DNA of 64,000 nucleotides from Rhodopseudomonas sp. (GTDB lineage Bacteria; Pseudomonadota; Alphaproteobacteria; Rhizobiales; Xanthobacteraceae): assembly GCF_013377015.1 (NCBI RefSeq), contig NZ_JACABA010000001.1, positions 1,013,554 through 1,077,553 on the forward strand, in the 5' to 3' direction. A program made the position numbers and the translations under genes. The notes beneath the pieces were generated by a model. The model saw only the letters and a program-made list of their open reading frames with translations, made no database searches and was not told the origin of the DNA. Position 1 is the stretch's first letter. The number at the start of each line of letters is the position of its first letter. Shown in pieces: positions 35,143 to 44,173 of this stretch.

Positions 35143-37887
35143 ATGGACAGGTTCCAAGACCGCGAAAATGATAGCGATATCAACCCGCCGGAGGGCACCA
35201 GCCGTCGATTCGTGGTCGTATCTGCGCTGCGCCAGGGACCGATCGGCTGGCTGGTGACTTGCGGGTTCTTGCTGATTGTGGCGATTGCGGTCGCGACCGT
35301 GATGGCGATCGGCAATTTCCGCGAGCAGGCGCTGCAAAACGCTGAGCGCGAGTTGAGCAATACCGCATTATTGCTGGCCCGGCATTACGACCGCGAGCTC
35401 GGCGATTTTCTGGCGATTCAAAGTGCCGTCGCCGCAATGGTCGAGCAATCGCGGTTTGCGTCGCCGGACGATTTCAGCGGCGAGATGTCCACCCTGGCGA
35501 TGCACGAAGTGCTGCGGACCAAGCTCGCCGGCGCAGCCGGGGCCTCCAAGATCAGCATCTTCAATTCCAATGGGCTGTTGATCAACGCGTCGGCAAGCTG
35601 GCCGGTCGCCGACATCACGATTGCCCACCGGGCCTATTTTCAGGCCATGAAGGCCGGCTCCGCGGCCTCTTCCGTGGCCATTGAGCTGGTTCAAAGCCGC
35701 CTTTCCGGAGGAAGACAAGCTTCCGAAGAATGGAAGATTGCGATCGCAAAAAGACTCTCGAGCGCGACGGGAGAGTTTCTGGGGCTCGTCGTCAGAGCCA
35801 TCCCGATCGCTGATCTCGAACAGTTTCTGGCGTCGGCCGCGCTGGGAAGGGATTCGGCGATATCGATCCATCATCGCGACGGCGTTCTGCTGGCGCGGTA
35901 TCCCCGCTCCGAGGCGATGATCGGCCAGAACTTGCGTACCGGTTCAGCGCTCCAGCAGGGGGTATTCAACACAAACAACGGCGTGCGACTGACGAGCCCG
36001 GTGGATGGCCAGGACCGGCTGGTGTCGTCGCACGCGCTGGTCGACTTTCCGATCGTGATCGTGGCAGCGACCACCGCCGCGGAGGCGTTGGCCGATTGGC
36101 GCAACCAGACCCGGTTTCTGATCGTCGCGGCCTGCGTCTCGGCGCTGGTGGTCGCCATCATCCTGTTCTTGATCATCCGCCGCCTGACCAACCAGCATCG
36201 GGTCTCGCAACGCCAGCTGACGCTGGACAAGCAGCGACTCTCCACCGCCATCAATAACATGTCGCAGGGCTTGTTGCTGTTCGACGCGTCCGAACGCATG
36301 GTGATCTGCAACCAGCGCTACCTCGACATGTACGGGCTTTCGGCCGACGTGGTGAAGGCGGGCTGCAGTTTTCGCGAAGTCATCGCGCATCGCAAGCAGA
36401 CCGGATCGTTCAAGGGAAGCGTGGAGGAGTACTGCGATCGGGTCATCGACAGTGTTTCGGTCAACGGCGTCTCGATCGTCCAGACCTCCGACGACCGTTC
36501 GATCCAGATCACCAGCGTGCCGGTGCTGGGAGGCGGATGGGTCGCGACCCACGAGGACATCACGGAGCGCCAGCGCTCCGATCAGCGGATCGCTTACCTC
36601 GCGCATTACGACGGCCTGACGGATCTGCCCAATCGCGCGCTGTTCCGCCAGCAGCTCGAGCAGGAATTGCAGCGCGCGAATCGCGGCGCGCGGCTCGCGC
36701 TGCTCTACATCGACATCGACGAGTTCAAAGCAATCAACGACACGCTTGGCCATCCGATCGGTGATGAGCTCCTGAAAGCGGTGGCGGTCCGCCTGCGCGA
36801 ATGCATCCGGGAGACCGATTTCGTCGCCCGGCTCGGCGGCGACGAATTCGCTATTATTCAAACCGCGGTGACCAGTCGCTCCGACTCCATCGAGCTTGTG
36901 GAGCGGCTGTTTCGGGCAATCCGCCTGCCCTATCAATGCCTCGGCCACCATCTTTCGACCGATGCCAGCATCGGCATCGCGATGTTCCCCGACGACGGCG
37001 TCGATCTGGACGAGATCGTGAAGAACGCCGACCTTGCAATGTACAGCGCCAAGGCGGAAGGACGACGGACCTATCGGTTCTTCGAGCAGCAGATGGATGC
37101 CGACGTGAAAGCCCGCCGCGAACTGGAATCCGACCTGCGTAAGGCGATCGCCGATCGCGGCTTTGAAATCCACTATCAGCCGATCGTCGATCTGCTGAAT
37201 GACGAAATTGTCGGCTGCGAGGCGTTGCTGCGCTGGCGGCACCCGACGCGCGGCATGATTTCCCCCGCCGAATTCATTCCGATCGCGGAAGAGACCGGCC
37301 TGATCGACCAACTCGGCGGCTGGGTGCTGGCGACGGCCTGCGCCGAAGCGGCGAAATGGCCGGGCGAGATCAGCCTCGCAGTCAATGTTTCGCCGATTCA
37401 GTTCAAGGGCCAGGCCCTGCCGCTGACGGTTGCGGCCGCGCTCGCGGCTTCGGGCCTGACCGCAAATCGGCTCGAACTTGAAGTTACCGAGGCCGTGCTG
37501 ATCCGCGATGACGAGACCGCATTGACGACGCTGCATCGGATCCGCGCGCTGGGCGCGCGCGTTTCGCTGGACGACTTCGGCACCGGCTACTCGTCGCTGA
37601 GCTATCTGCAGCGCTTCCCGTTCGACAAGATCAAGATCGATCGCAGCTTCGTCGACAGGATCGACGTCTGCGAGGGCTCGGCGGCGATCGTTCGCGCGGT
37701 TGTCGATATCGCGGCGGCCCGCCATATGACCACAACGGCGGAAGGTGTGGAAACGGTGCAGCAGCGCGAACTGCTCCGCAAGCTCGGCTGCACCCAGATG
37801 CAGGGCTACCTGTTCAGCTCGGCGATATCGGCCGCCGCTTTTGGGCGCCTGCTGCACTCACGCCTTCCCGCAGCCGAAGTCGCGTAA
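35143..37887 (+). CDS. Membrane-bound Cache-PAS-GGDEF-EAL c-di-GMP regulator
   Basis: 914 residues. A membrane helix at ~34-56 (IGWLVTCGFLLIVAIAVATVMAI) is followed by a periplasmic Cache-like ligand-sensing domain to ~320 and a second helix at 324-346 (FLIVAACVSALVVAIILFLII). Inside the cell are a PAS domain (~365-475, NMSQGLLLFDASERMVICNQRYLDMYGL) and a diguanylate cyclase domain with intact GGDEF at 565-569. An EAL phosphodiesterase domain follows, with E693-A-L and LDDFGTGYSSL. Both catalytic motifs are canonical, so a switchable bifunctional protein is plausible. The small-molecule signal is unknown. Confidence 0.95.
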   Translation: MDRFQDRENDSDINPPEGTSRRFVVVSALRQGPIGWLVTCGFLLIVAIAVATVMAIGNFREQALQNAERELSNTALLLARHYDRELGDFLAIQSAVAAMVEQSRFASPDDFSGEMSTLAMHEVLRTKLAGAAGASKISIFNSNGLLINASASWPVADITIAHRAYFQAMKAGSAASSVAIELVQSRLSGGRQASEEWKIAIAKRLSSATGEFLGLVVRAIPIADLEQFLASAALGRDSAISIHHRDGVLLARYPRSEAMIGQNLRTGSALQQGVFNTNNGVRLTSPVDGQDRLVSSHALVDFPIVIVAATTAAEALADWRNQTRFLIVAACVSALVVAIILFLIIRRLTNQHRVSQRQLTLDKQRLSTAINNMSQGLLLFDASERMVICNQRYLDMYGLSADVVKAGCSFREVIAHRKQTGSFKGSVEEYCDRVIDSVSVNGVSIVQTSDDRSIQITSVPVLGGGWVATHEDITERQRSDQRIAYLAHYDGLTDLPNRALFRQQLEQELQRANRGARLALLYIDIDEFKAINDTLGHPIGDELLKAVAVRLRECIRETDFVARLGGDEFAIIQTAVTSRSDSIELVERLFRAIRLPYQCLGHHLSTDASIGIAMFPDDGVDLDEIVKNADLAMYSAKAEGRRTYRFFEQQMDADVKARRELESDLRKAIADRGFEIHYQPIVDLLNDEIVGCEALLRWRHPTRGMISPAEFIPIAEETGLIDQLGGWVLATACAEAAKWPGEISLAVNVSPIQFKGQALPLTVAAALAASGLTANRLELEVTEAVLIRDDETALTTLHRIRALGARVSLDDFGTGYSSLSYLQRFPFDKIKIDRSFVDRIDVCEGSAAIVRAVVDIAAARHMTTTAEGVETVQQRELLRKLGCTQMQGYLFSSAISAAAFGRLLHSRLPAAEVA

Positions 37888-37954
37888 ACACAGGCTTGCA
37901 GCGTCGGCCGTCGCCGCACCGGCTGGCCGCATCCAGCCCTGTCCGTCATAGGAT

Positions 37955-37974
37955 GGTTGTGATCGGTTGTGATA
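37955..37974. promoter_or_regulatory. Tandem 10-bp direct repeat upstream of the RubisCO-like gene
   Basis: GGTTGTGAT occurs twice with a 10-base period (37955-37963 and 37965-37973), 60-75 bases before the RubisCO-like gene. One helical turn between copies is typical of a site for an activator binding one DNA face, but no regulator is identified. Confidence 0.35.
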
Positions 37975-38031
37975 CAGGGACGGCGACCGGCCGGACGATT
38001 CACGGCAAGCGGAAACAGGATCAAGCCGCCG

Positions 38032-39138
38032 ATGTTCTCCCAGCGCATTGTCGCGACCTACCATGTCGATAGCGACGCCTCGCGGATCGCCGACCGCGCC
38101 AAGAGTCTCGCCATCGAGCAGAGCGTCGAATGCCCGCTGGAGGCCGTGCCCGACCCCGAATTGCTGGAAACCATCGTGGCAAGGGTCGAGGACATCGCCG
38201 AGCTGACCGCCGGCCGCTTTGCGGTCCGGATCGGGCTGGCATCGGCCACCGCGCCGGCCGAGCCTGGTCAATTGATGAACATGCTGTTCGGCAACAGCTC
38301 GATTCAGCAGGACGTGGTGCTTGCCGATGTCGAGTTGCCGGAGGCCTATCTGCACGCCTTCGGCGGCCCGAGGGTCGGCCTTGCCGGAATTCGCGCGCTC
38401 ACCGGCGCATACGACCGGGCGATGACAGCCTCAGCGCTGAAGCCGCAGGGGCTGTCGCCCGACGCGCTCGCCGGCATCGCGCGGCAACTGGCCTTGGGCG
38501 GCGTCGACCTGATCAAGGACGACCACGGTCTCGCCGACCAGGCCTACAGCCCGTTCGCGGCCCGAGCGGTCGCGGTCGGCCGTGCGGTGCGCGAGGCCAA
38601 CGCCACGACCGGCGGACGGACGATCTACGCGCCGAATATTTCCGGCACGCTCGACGACATGCGCCGGCAACTCGACGTGATCCGGACCGAAGCCATCGGC
38701 GGATTGCTGGTGGCGCCGATGATCGTCGGGCTGTCGAATTTCCACGCCATCGTCAAGGAAGCGGACGGACTGGTGGTGGTAGCGCATCCGGCGCTGGCCG
38801 GCGCCGCCAGGATCGCGCCGCCGCTGCTGCTCGGACGGATGTTCCGGCTGCTCGGCGCCGACGCCACCGTATTTCCGAATTTCGGAGGGCGATTTTCCTA
38901 TACGGCCGACACCTGCCTGGCGTTGGCGGGCGCCGCGCGCAATCCGTGGGCCGGATTGAAATCGTGCATACCGATGCCGGCAGGCGGCATCCATGTTGAT
39001 CGCATCGCCGAGCTGCTGCAATTCTATGGCCAGGATGTGATGCTGCTGATTGGTGGCGGCCTGCTTGCCGCGCGCGAGCGGCTGACCGAGGAAGCCTCGC
39101 AATTCGTGATGAAAGTGGCTGCGCATGGCAAAGGATAA
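38032..39138 (+). CDS. RubisCO-like protein (form IV), probable methylthioribulose-1-phosphate isomerase
   Basis: 368 residues of the RubisCO superfamily, too short and too altered for CO2 fixation. The carbamylated-Lys region reads LIKDDHG, with K162 and D164 conserved but the following Glu of true RubisCO replaced by H165. The loop-6 Lys motif of carboxylases is missing (APNISGTLDDM), and C-terminal IGGGLLA replaces the usual glycine-rich phosphate loop. The next gene overlaps by 14 bases and encodes a cupin. In Rhodospirillum rubrum the same pairing carries out methylthioribulose-1-phosphate isomerisation and then release of deoxyxylulose phosphate (the MTA-isoprenoid shunt). Substrate assignment rests on that parallel. 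Confidence 0.88.
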   Translation: MFSQRIVATYHVDSDASRIADRAKSLAIEQSVECPLEAVPDPELLETIVARVEDIAELTAGRFAVRIGLASATAPAEPGQLMNMLFGNSSIQQDVVLADVELPEAYLHAFGGPRVGLAGIRALTGAYDRAMTASALKPQGLSPDALAGIARQLALGGVDLIKDDHGLADQAYSPFAARAVAVGRAVREANATTGGRTIYAPNISGTLDDMRRQLDVIRTEAIGGLLVAPMIVGLSNFHAIVKEADGLVVVAHPALAGAARIAPPLLLGRMFRLLGADATVFPNFGGRFSYTADTCLALAGAARNPWAGLKSCIPMPAGGIHVDRIAELLQFYGQDVMLLIGGGLLAARERLTEEASQFVMKVAAHGKG

Positions 39139-39619
39139 AGCAACGGCGGAGATAGCGGCCGAACCGCACCGCGAACAGCCGGGCGTGCGCTCGGTCGCAA
39201 GCCCTGGCCGCTGGCACGGCGTCAATGTGATGGCCTACAAGCAGGATGCTGCCGCGCCGTTCCGCGCGGTGACGCGGCAGGTGCTGTTCGCCGATCCGCG
39301 GCTGTCCTGTGAATGGCGCTATTTCGAGGTGGCCGAGGACGGCTATTCGACGCTCGAGCAGCACGAGCATGTGCATGCGGTGATGATCCACCGCGGCCGC
39401 GGCCAGTGCCTGGTCGGGCGCAGCATCAGCGACGTCGCGGTCGGCGATCTGGTGTTCATCCCGCCGATGACCTGGCATCAGTTCCGCGCCAACGCCGGCG
39501 ACGTGCTCGGCTTTCTCTGCCTCGTCAACGCCGAGCGCGACCGGCCCCAATTGCCCGGGCCGCAGGATCTCGCAGCGCTCAGGCAGGACGAAGCCGTCGC
39601 GAACTTCATCCGCGCATGA
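39125..39619 (+). CDS. Cupin, probable methylthioxylulose-5-phosphate methylsulfurylase
   Basis: 164 residues with one cupin barrel: motif 1 as EQHEHVHAVMIHRGRG, giving His ligands in HEHVH, and motif 2 as VGDLVFIPPMTWHQF with the final His. It overlaps the RubisCO-like gene by 14 bases, so they are co-translated. The R. rubrum counterpart uses glutathione to free the methylthio group, giving 1-deoxyxylulose 5-phosphate for isoprenoid synthesis. Homology to that enzyme is inferred from gene order and size, not from a diagnostic residue. Confidence 0.8.
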   Translation: MAKDKATAEIAAEPHREQPGVRSVASPGRWHGVNVMAYKQDAAAPFRAVTRQVLFADPRLSCEWRYFEVAEDGYSTLEQHEHVHAVMIHRGRGQCLVGRSISDVAVGDLVFIPPMTWHQFRANAGDVLGFLCLVNAERDRPQLPGPQDLAALRQDEAVANFIRA

Positions 39620-39815
39620 TGTTCGGCGCGACGCGTTTGAACGGCGTCAGATCGTCGAACTGGGCCGGTAGATATTCGCGCCCCTGCGCGTCGATGATCA
39701 CGACACGCCAGCCTTCGCTGGCCCAGACCCGCGCTTTCGCGATTGCGATCAGCGAACTTGCCCGCTCGCTTTCCATCTTCTCATTCTCGCGCGCCGCTGA
39801 GATCGTGTAAGCCAA
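39606..39815 (-). CDS. Small conserved-looking protein with TTG start
   Basis: 69 residues: a charged helical N terminus (YTISAARENEKMESERASSLIAIAKARVWASEG) and a short beta-rich tail (WRVVIIDAQGREYLPAQFDDL). The best start is a TTG at 39815, eight bases after a GGAGGG ribosome site; the reading frame continues upstream without a site. The last 14 bases overlap the 3' end of the convergent cupin gene, which is unusual and would make the mRNAs complementary there. Function unknown. Confidence 0.65.
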   Translation of the reverse strand: MAYTISAARENEKMESERASSLIAIAKARVWASEGWRVVIIDAQGREYLPAQFDDLTPFKRVAPNIMRG

Positions 39816-40067
39816 ATCTTGGTCCCTCCGGCAATGTGTTGGTGAGTTGTGGCCGATGGATTTGGCCGCAATTCGCCGGCACCGCGGCGAATTGGAGTCC
39901 GGCGAAACCGGTACGCCGCTTGCGAAGCAGGAGACACGATTCAAGCGCAGGTCTGTTGCATGACGGCGCGACACGCCGCAAAGTCGCCGACGACGCGCTC
40001 CGCCCGATCCTGCGCGACCCGCCCGCGCGCTCGACGACAAATCCAAAAGAACAACGAAGGCAACGCC

Positions 40068-41690
40068 ATGCGTGACCAGTTCAGCAATGCCCAGCAAATC
40101 CGCAAACCCGCCGTGGTCTCCAAAGCCGGCATCGTCGCCGCGCAATCGCGCAAGGCGGCCGAAATCGGCGTTCAGGTTCTCGCCGCCGGCGGCGATTGCG
40201 TCGACGCGGTGATCGCCACCACCTTTGCGCTGGGCGTACTGGAACCCTGGATGAGCGGCCTCGGCGGCGGCGGCGCGATGGTGCTGTACCGGGCCAAGGA
40301 AGACCGCCATGAAGTGATCGATTACGGCATGTGTGCCTCAGCCAGTCTGCGCCCGGAAGATTATTCGCTGACAGGCGATGGCGCCGCCTCCGACCTGTTC
40401 CCCTGGGCGCGGGTGAAGGACGACCGCAATCTTCATGGTCCCGGCTCGATCGCGGTGCCCGGTGTCGTCGCGGGCATGGAAGAAGCGCATCGCCGCCACG
40501 CCAGACTTCCATGGCAGGAGCTTCTCGCGCCCAGCATCGCCCTGGCCGGCGAAGGCCTCGCGGTGGATTGGTGGACAACTTTGATGATCGGCAGCGCGGC
40601 AGCGGATCTCCGACGCTACCCGGCGAGCGCCGCCGCGTATCTCCAGGACGGCCTGCCGCCGCAGTCGCCTTGGGGCATCAAATCCAGCGTGTGCCTGCCG
40701 CAGGATCGCCTGAAGGCGACGCTGGCGCAGCTTGCCAAGCAGGGGCCGCGTGATTTCTACCAGGGCGACCTGGCGCGCAGTATCGCGTCTGATATGAAGG
40801 CACACGGCGGCGCGCTGACCGTCGAGGATCTGGCGTCGTTCCAGGCGCAGCTACGCGAGCCGCTCGCGATCCCTTACCGCGGCGGCACGGTCTACGCGAC
40901 CCCCGAACTCACTTGCGGCCCGACTCTGGCACACACGCTACGCCTGCTGCAGCAGAACCTGCAGGCCGGGCAGGATGGCCCGGATGCGGCGGCCTACGCG
41001 GCCTATGCGATTGCGCTGCAATCGGCCTATCGGGAACGCCTGCAGGATATGGGCGATGCGGACGGCCGCCGCGCGCTCGGCGCCGAGCATCTGGCGCCGG
41101 CCTGTACCACGCATTTTTCAGTGGTTGATCGCGACGGCAACATGGCCGCGGTGACGCAGACGCTGCTTTCGACGTTCGGCTCCAAATTCGTCCTGCCGCA
41201 AAGCGGCGTCATGATGAACAACGGCATCATGTGGTTCGATCCGACGCCGGGCGGACCCAATTCGCTGGCGCCGGGCAAACGCTGCCTGACCAACTATACG
41301 CCGGTGCTGGCGCAGGCGGGCGATGGCCGACGGCTGGCGCTCGGCGCCTCGGGCGGACGGCGCATCCTGCCGGCGGTGACACAAATTCTGTCGTTCGTGA
41401 TGGACTACGGCATGGACCTGGACGCGGCGATCCACCAACCGCGCATCGACGCCAGCGAAGGCGCGGTGGTGATCGGCGACGTGCGCCTGCCCGCTTCGAC
41501 GCGAGACGAGTTGCAGCGGCGGTTCGATTACGAAGAGGCGCGCGTGCAGACCTTCCCGATGAAATTCGCCTGCCCGAGCGTCGTGATGCGCGACGGCGGA
41601 ACCAATAGCGGCGCCACCGAGATTTCCCAACCGTGGGGCGACGCGGTGGCGCAGGCCGGGACACCGGATGCAAGTTCGGTGGCGCGCTGA
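40068..41690 (+). CDS. Gamma-glutamyltransferase-family protein
   Basis: 540-residue Ntn-hydrolase that would self-cleave before T347 (CTTHFSVVDRDG), where the new N-terminal Thr is the nucleophile. The large-subunit half contains AGGDCVDAVIATTFALGVLEP and GLGGGGAMVLY; the small-subunit half has NNGIMWFDPTPGGPNS and GASGGRRILPAV. There is no signal peptide, unlike periplasmic Ggt, so this is probably a cytoplasmic member of the wider family (glutaryl-7-ACA acylase, or glutathione-conjugate hydrolases). A decayed fragment similar to its 3' end lies at 59.6 kb. AAGG ribosome site. Confidence 0.9.
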   Translation: MRDQFSNAQQIRKPAVVSKAGIVAAQSRKAAEIGVQVLAAGGDCVDAVIATTFALGVLEPWMSGLGGGGAMVLYRAKEDRHEVIDYGMCASASLRPEDYSLTGDGAASDLFPWARVKDDRNLHGPGSIAVPGVVAGMEEAHRRHARLPWQELLAPSIALAGEGLAVDWWTTLMIGSAAADLRRYPASAAAYLQDGLPPQSPWGIKSSVCLPQDRLKATLAQLAKQGPRDFYQGDLARSIASDMKAHGGALTVEDLASFQAQLREPLAIPYRGGTVYATPELTCGPTLAHTLRLLQQNLQAGQDGPDAAAYAAYAIALQSAYRERLQDMGDADGRRALGAEHLAPACTTHFSVVDRDGNMAAVTQTLLSTFGSKFVLPQSGVMMNNGIMWFDPTPGGPNSLAPGKRCLTNYTPVLAQAGDGRRLALGASGGRRILPAVTQILSFVMDYGMDLDAAIHQPRIDASEGAVVIGDVRLPASTRDELQRRFDYEEARVQTFPMKFACPSVVMRDGGTNSGATEISQPWGDAVAQAGTPDASSVAR

Positions 41691-41789
41691 AACTTCAGAT
41701 ACGAGGCAAGATCCGCCACGGCAATCCGCGCGCTCCAAGTGTCGTTTGCCGTCAAGACTTGCTCCGGACCGCCGGAATTTCTTCTCCGG

Positions 41790-44147
41790 TCAGGCGGCCT
41801 CCGGCTCGCGCGGCGACTCGATGGCGGCGTCGGCCGGCCGCGCCTCAAGAGTCGGTAGACCCAGCGTGCGACGGAAGCGCTGCAACGCTTGGATCGTGTG
41901 CGGCTCCATCTCTTCCAGCGGCCCGGCGATGAATTCGACGACGTCGACCGCCTCCCGCCTGTCCTTGTCGGTGGGCAGCAATTTTGTCAGGGTTTGCACC
42001 GCCGCCTCGGGTTCGAATTCGACGATCACGGTCTGCTCGTGGATCAGCGCGGCGCGCCGCTCGGACCCAAGCGAGGCGAACGGCTCGTGCATCGTCAGCA
42101 CCTGCGCCGAACGCTCGAGCCTTGTGCGGCGCACCGAACCGCGCGCCTGCGCCAGCACGATCAGCATGCGAATGACGCCCTCGGCGAAGCCGCCGCGGTC
42201 GACATTGAGCAGATGCGCCTGCACCTCGGGAAGGAAGCGCAACTCGGTTGGGTCCTTCAGGGTGCGCTGGAAATTGTACGAGCGCCCGACGATCTTCATC
42301 ATCGGCGAACCGAAGATGCCGTAGAACATCGTCTCGTAGCAGGCATCGCGCATGTCGCGGAACAGGTCGAGCCCCTGTTCGACGCTGTCGGACCAGAGCT
42401 GTTCAAGTTCGCGGAACGGATGGCTGGCCGGCACCGCCGCCCGCGCACTGGTGATCGCCTGGACCGTCGGCTCGACCCAGGACATCCACGGATTGCGATC
42501 AGATAAGGCAAGACGCTGGGCACGGGCCGGATGCGCGGTCCGCAACGCTTCGGCAATCTGCGGGGTGATCGAAGCCTGCACCAGCGGTCGCAATCCGAGA
42601 TCGTAGGCCTCCGCGCCGAGCTGGGACAGCCGATCCACCGCCGCGAAGGCTTGCTCTTCCTCGCGCTGGCCGTCGTCGAGCGCCCGGATATCGTCGAGCT
42701 TGCGCTCGGTGAAACTGACCGTGAAGCGCGCATGGACGCCTTCGCCGTGCTGGTCGGTGATCGCCATCTCGTAGAGGCCCGGCGCCAGCGCCTCGATCGT
42801 CTTCATGGTCGAAGCGACTTCGGAGTGTTCCTTGTTGGCGATCGACGACGACACGAAGATGCCGAGATGGCCGACCTTTTCGTGCACCATGTAGATGATG
42901 CGCTGGCCGCGGATCTTGATCTCGTTCTCATCGGTATAGGTGTCGACAATCCAGTTCAGCGCCTGCTGCGGCGGGGTGATGTTGTCGCCGTGGCTGGCGA
43001 ACACGATGATCGGCGAGCGAATCTTCTTCAGATCGAGGTGGCGGCCGTGTTCGAGCCGCGCCTCGCCGCGGGCGAGTCTGTTGCCGACGAACAGCTGTTC
43101 GACGATCCAGCGGATCTCGGCTTCGTTCATGAAATGAAAGCCCCCCCACCAGCGCTCGAATTCCAGGAAGCGCTCGCGCCCGGCATCGACGTCGCTGTAG
43201 AGGTCGTAATACTTGCCCCAGTGGTTGCGGGCCGGGTTGAGACCCTCGAAATTCGAGACCAGATGGGCGCCGTCGAACTGGCCATGGCCGAGGTCGGAGA
43301 ACAGCAGCGCAGGCATCAGGCCGCCGAGCAGGCCGCCATTGTAGCGCATCGGATTCTCGCCGACCCGACCCGACCAATAGGCCAGCGGCGCGCCGTTGAT
43401 CACCAGCGGACCGGTGATGTCGGAATTGGCGGCGGCGAGCAGCATCGTCGCCCAGCCGCCTTGGCAATTGCCGACCACGATCGGCTTCGGCGATTTCGGA
43501 TGCCGCCGCGCGATCTCGCGGATGAATTCGACCTCGGCGCGCATCACGTCCGCCAGCGTCTGGCCGGGCTCGGGATGCGGGCGGAACGCGACGAAATACA
43601 CCGGGTGGCCGTCGCGCAGCGCAACGCCGACCTGGCTGTCTTCCTTGAAGCCGCCGATCCCGGCGCCGTGGCCGGCGCGCGGATCGATGATCATGTAGGG
43701 CCGCTTCCAATCGAAAATCTCGATACCTTCCGGCGGCAGAATCCGCAACAGCATGTAGTTCACCGGGGTCTTCAGCTTCGCGCCGTCGACCACGATCTCG
43801 TATTTGTAGATCAGCACCGGCGGCGTGCCGTCGGCCTCGTGGGCGATGTCGTTGTTGCCGCGTTCGCGCAGCACGTCGAGCGTCAGCACGCCGCGCTGGA
43901 ACGAATCGGTGACGTAGGACGATGCCAGCTCGAACCAGCTGCCGCCGCTGGCGGGCACCGCGCCGAGCTGTTTCAGCACCGCCATCGTCCGTTCCGAACG
44001 GTCGCGGAGCCGCTTGCCGTGGGTCCGGCTGATCCGCTCGGTGTGACGCTGGATCGCCTTCGCCATCAGTTCGCCCTGCCGGATTGTTCCATCGAATGTG
44101 GCGGCGGCGCGCTCGGCTGTCTGGTCCGGGCTGAATTGCGGTTCCAT
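41790..44147 (-). CDS. DUF3141 alpha/beta-hydrolase-like protein
   Basis: 785 residues. The N-terminal half is helical (TFDGTIRQGELMAKAIQRHTERISR) and then passes to an alpha/beta hydrolase core. The nucleophile elbow is GNCQGG, so Cys replaces the usual Ser as in polyhydroxyalkanoate synthases. A candidate acid/His pair is ASHGDNITPP and VHEKVGHLGIFVSS. Family DUF3141 members are often called PHA-synthase-like, but activity is unproven. The start at 44147 follows AGGAGC. It is the last gene of the leftward cluster that begins with FabI, 26 bases after the CoA-transferase beta subunit. Confidence 0.88.
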   Translation of the reverse strand: MEPQFSPDQTAERAAATFDGTIRQGELMAKAIQRHTERISRTHGKRLRDRSERTMAVLKQLGAVPASGGSWFELASSYVTDSFQRGVLTLDVLRERGNNDIAHEADGTPPVLIYKYEIVVDGAKLKTPVNYMLLRILPPEGIEIFDWKRPYMIIDPRAGHGAGIGGFKEDSQVGVALRDGHPVYFVAFRPHPEPGQTLADVMRAEVEFIREIARRHPKSPKPIVVGNCQGGWATMLLAAANSDITGPLVINGAPLAYWSGRVGENPMRYNGGLLGGLMPALLFSDLGHGQFDGAHLVSNFEGLNPARNHWGKYYDLYSDVDAGRERFLEFERWWGGFHFMNEAEIRWIVEQLFVGNRLARGEARLEHGRHLDLKKIRSPIIVFASHGDNITPPQQALNWIVDTYTDENEIKIRGQRIIYMVHEKVGHLGIFVSSSIANKEHSEVASTMKTIEALAPGLYEMAITDQHGEGVHARFTVSFTERKLDDIRALDDGQREEEQAFAAVDRLSQLGAEAYDLGLRPLVQASITPQIAEALRTAHPARAQRLALSDRNPWMSWVEPTVQAITSARAAVPASHPFRELEQLWSDSVEQGLDLFRDMRDACYETMFYGIFGSPMMKIVGRSYNFQRTLKDPTELRFLPEVQAHLLNVDRGGFAEGVIRMLIVLAQARGSVRRTRLERSAQVLTMHEPFASLGSERRAALIHEQTVIVEFEPEAAVQTLTKLLPTDKDRREAVDVVEFIAGPLEEMEPHTIQALQRFRRTLGLPTLEARPADAAIESPREPEAA

Positions 44148-44173
44148 AGAAAGCTCCTGTGAGGTGATATTCA

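Noticed and set aside
35944-37857. 637-codon minus-strand frame opposite the Cache-GGDEF-EAL gene
   Set aside because: Antisense shadow of a strongly supported gene; composition unlike a protein.
37888-38031. Considered a SAM or SAH riboswitch before the RubisCO-like gene
   Set aside because: No conserved riboswitch core or pairing pattern could be found; only a short tandem repeat is visible.
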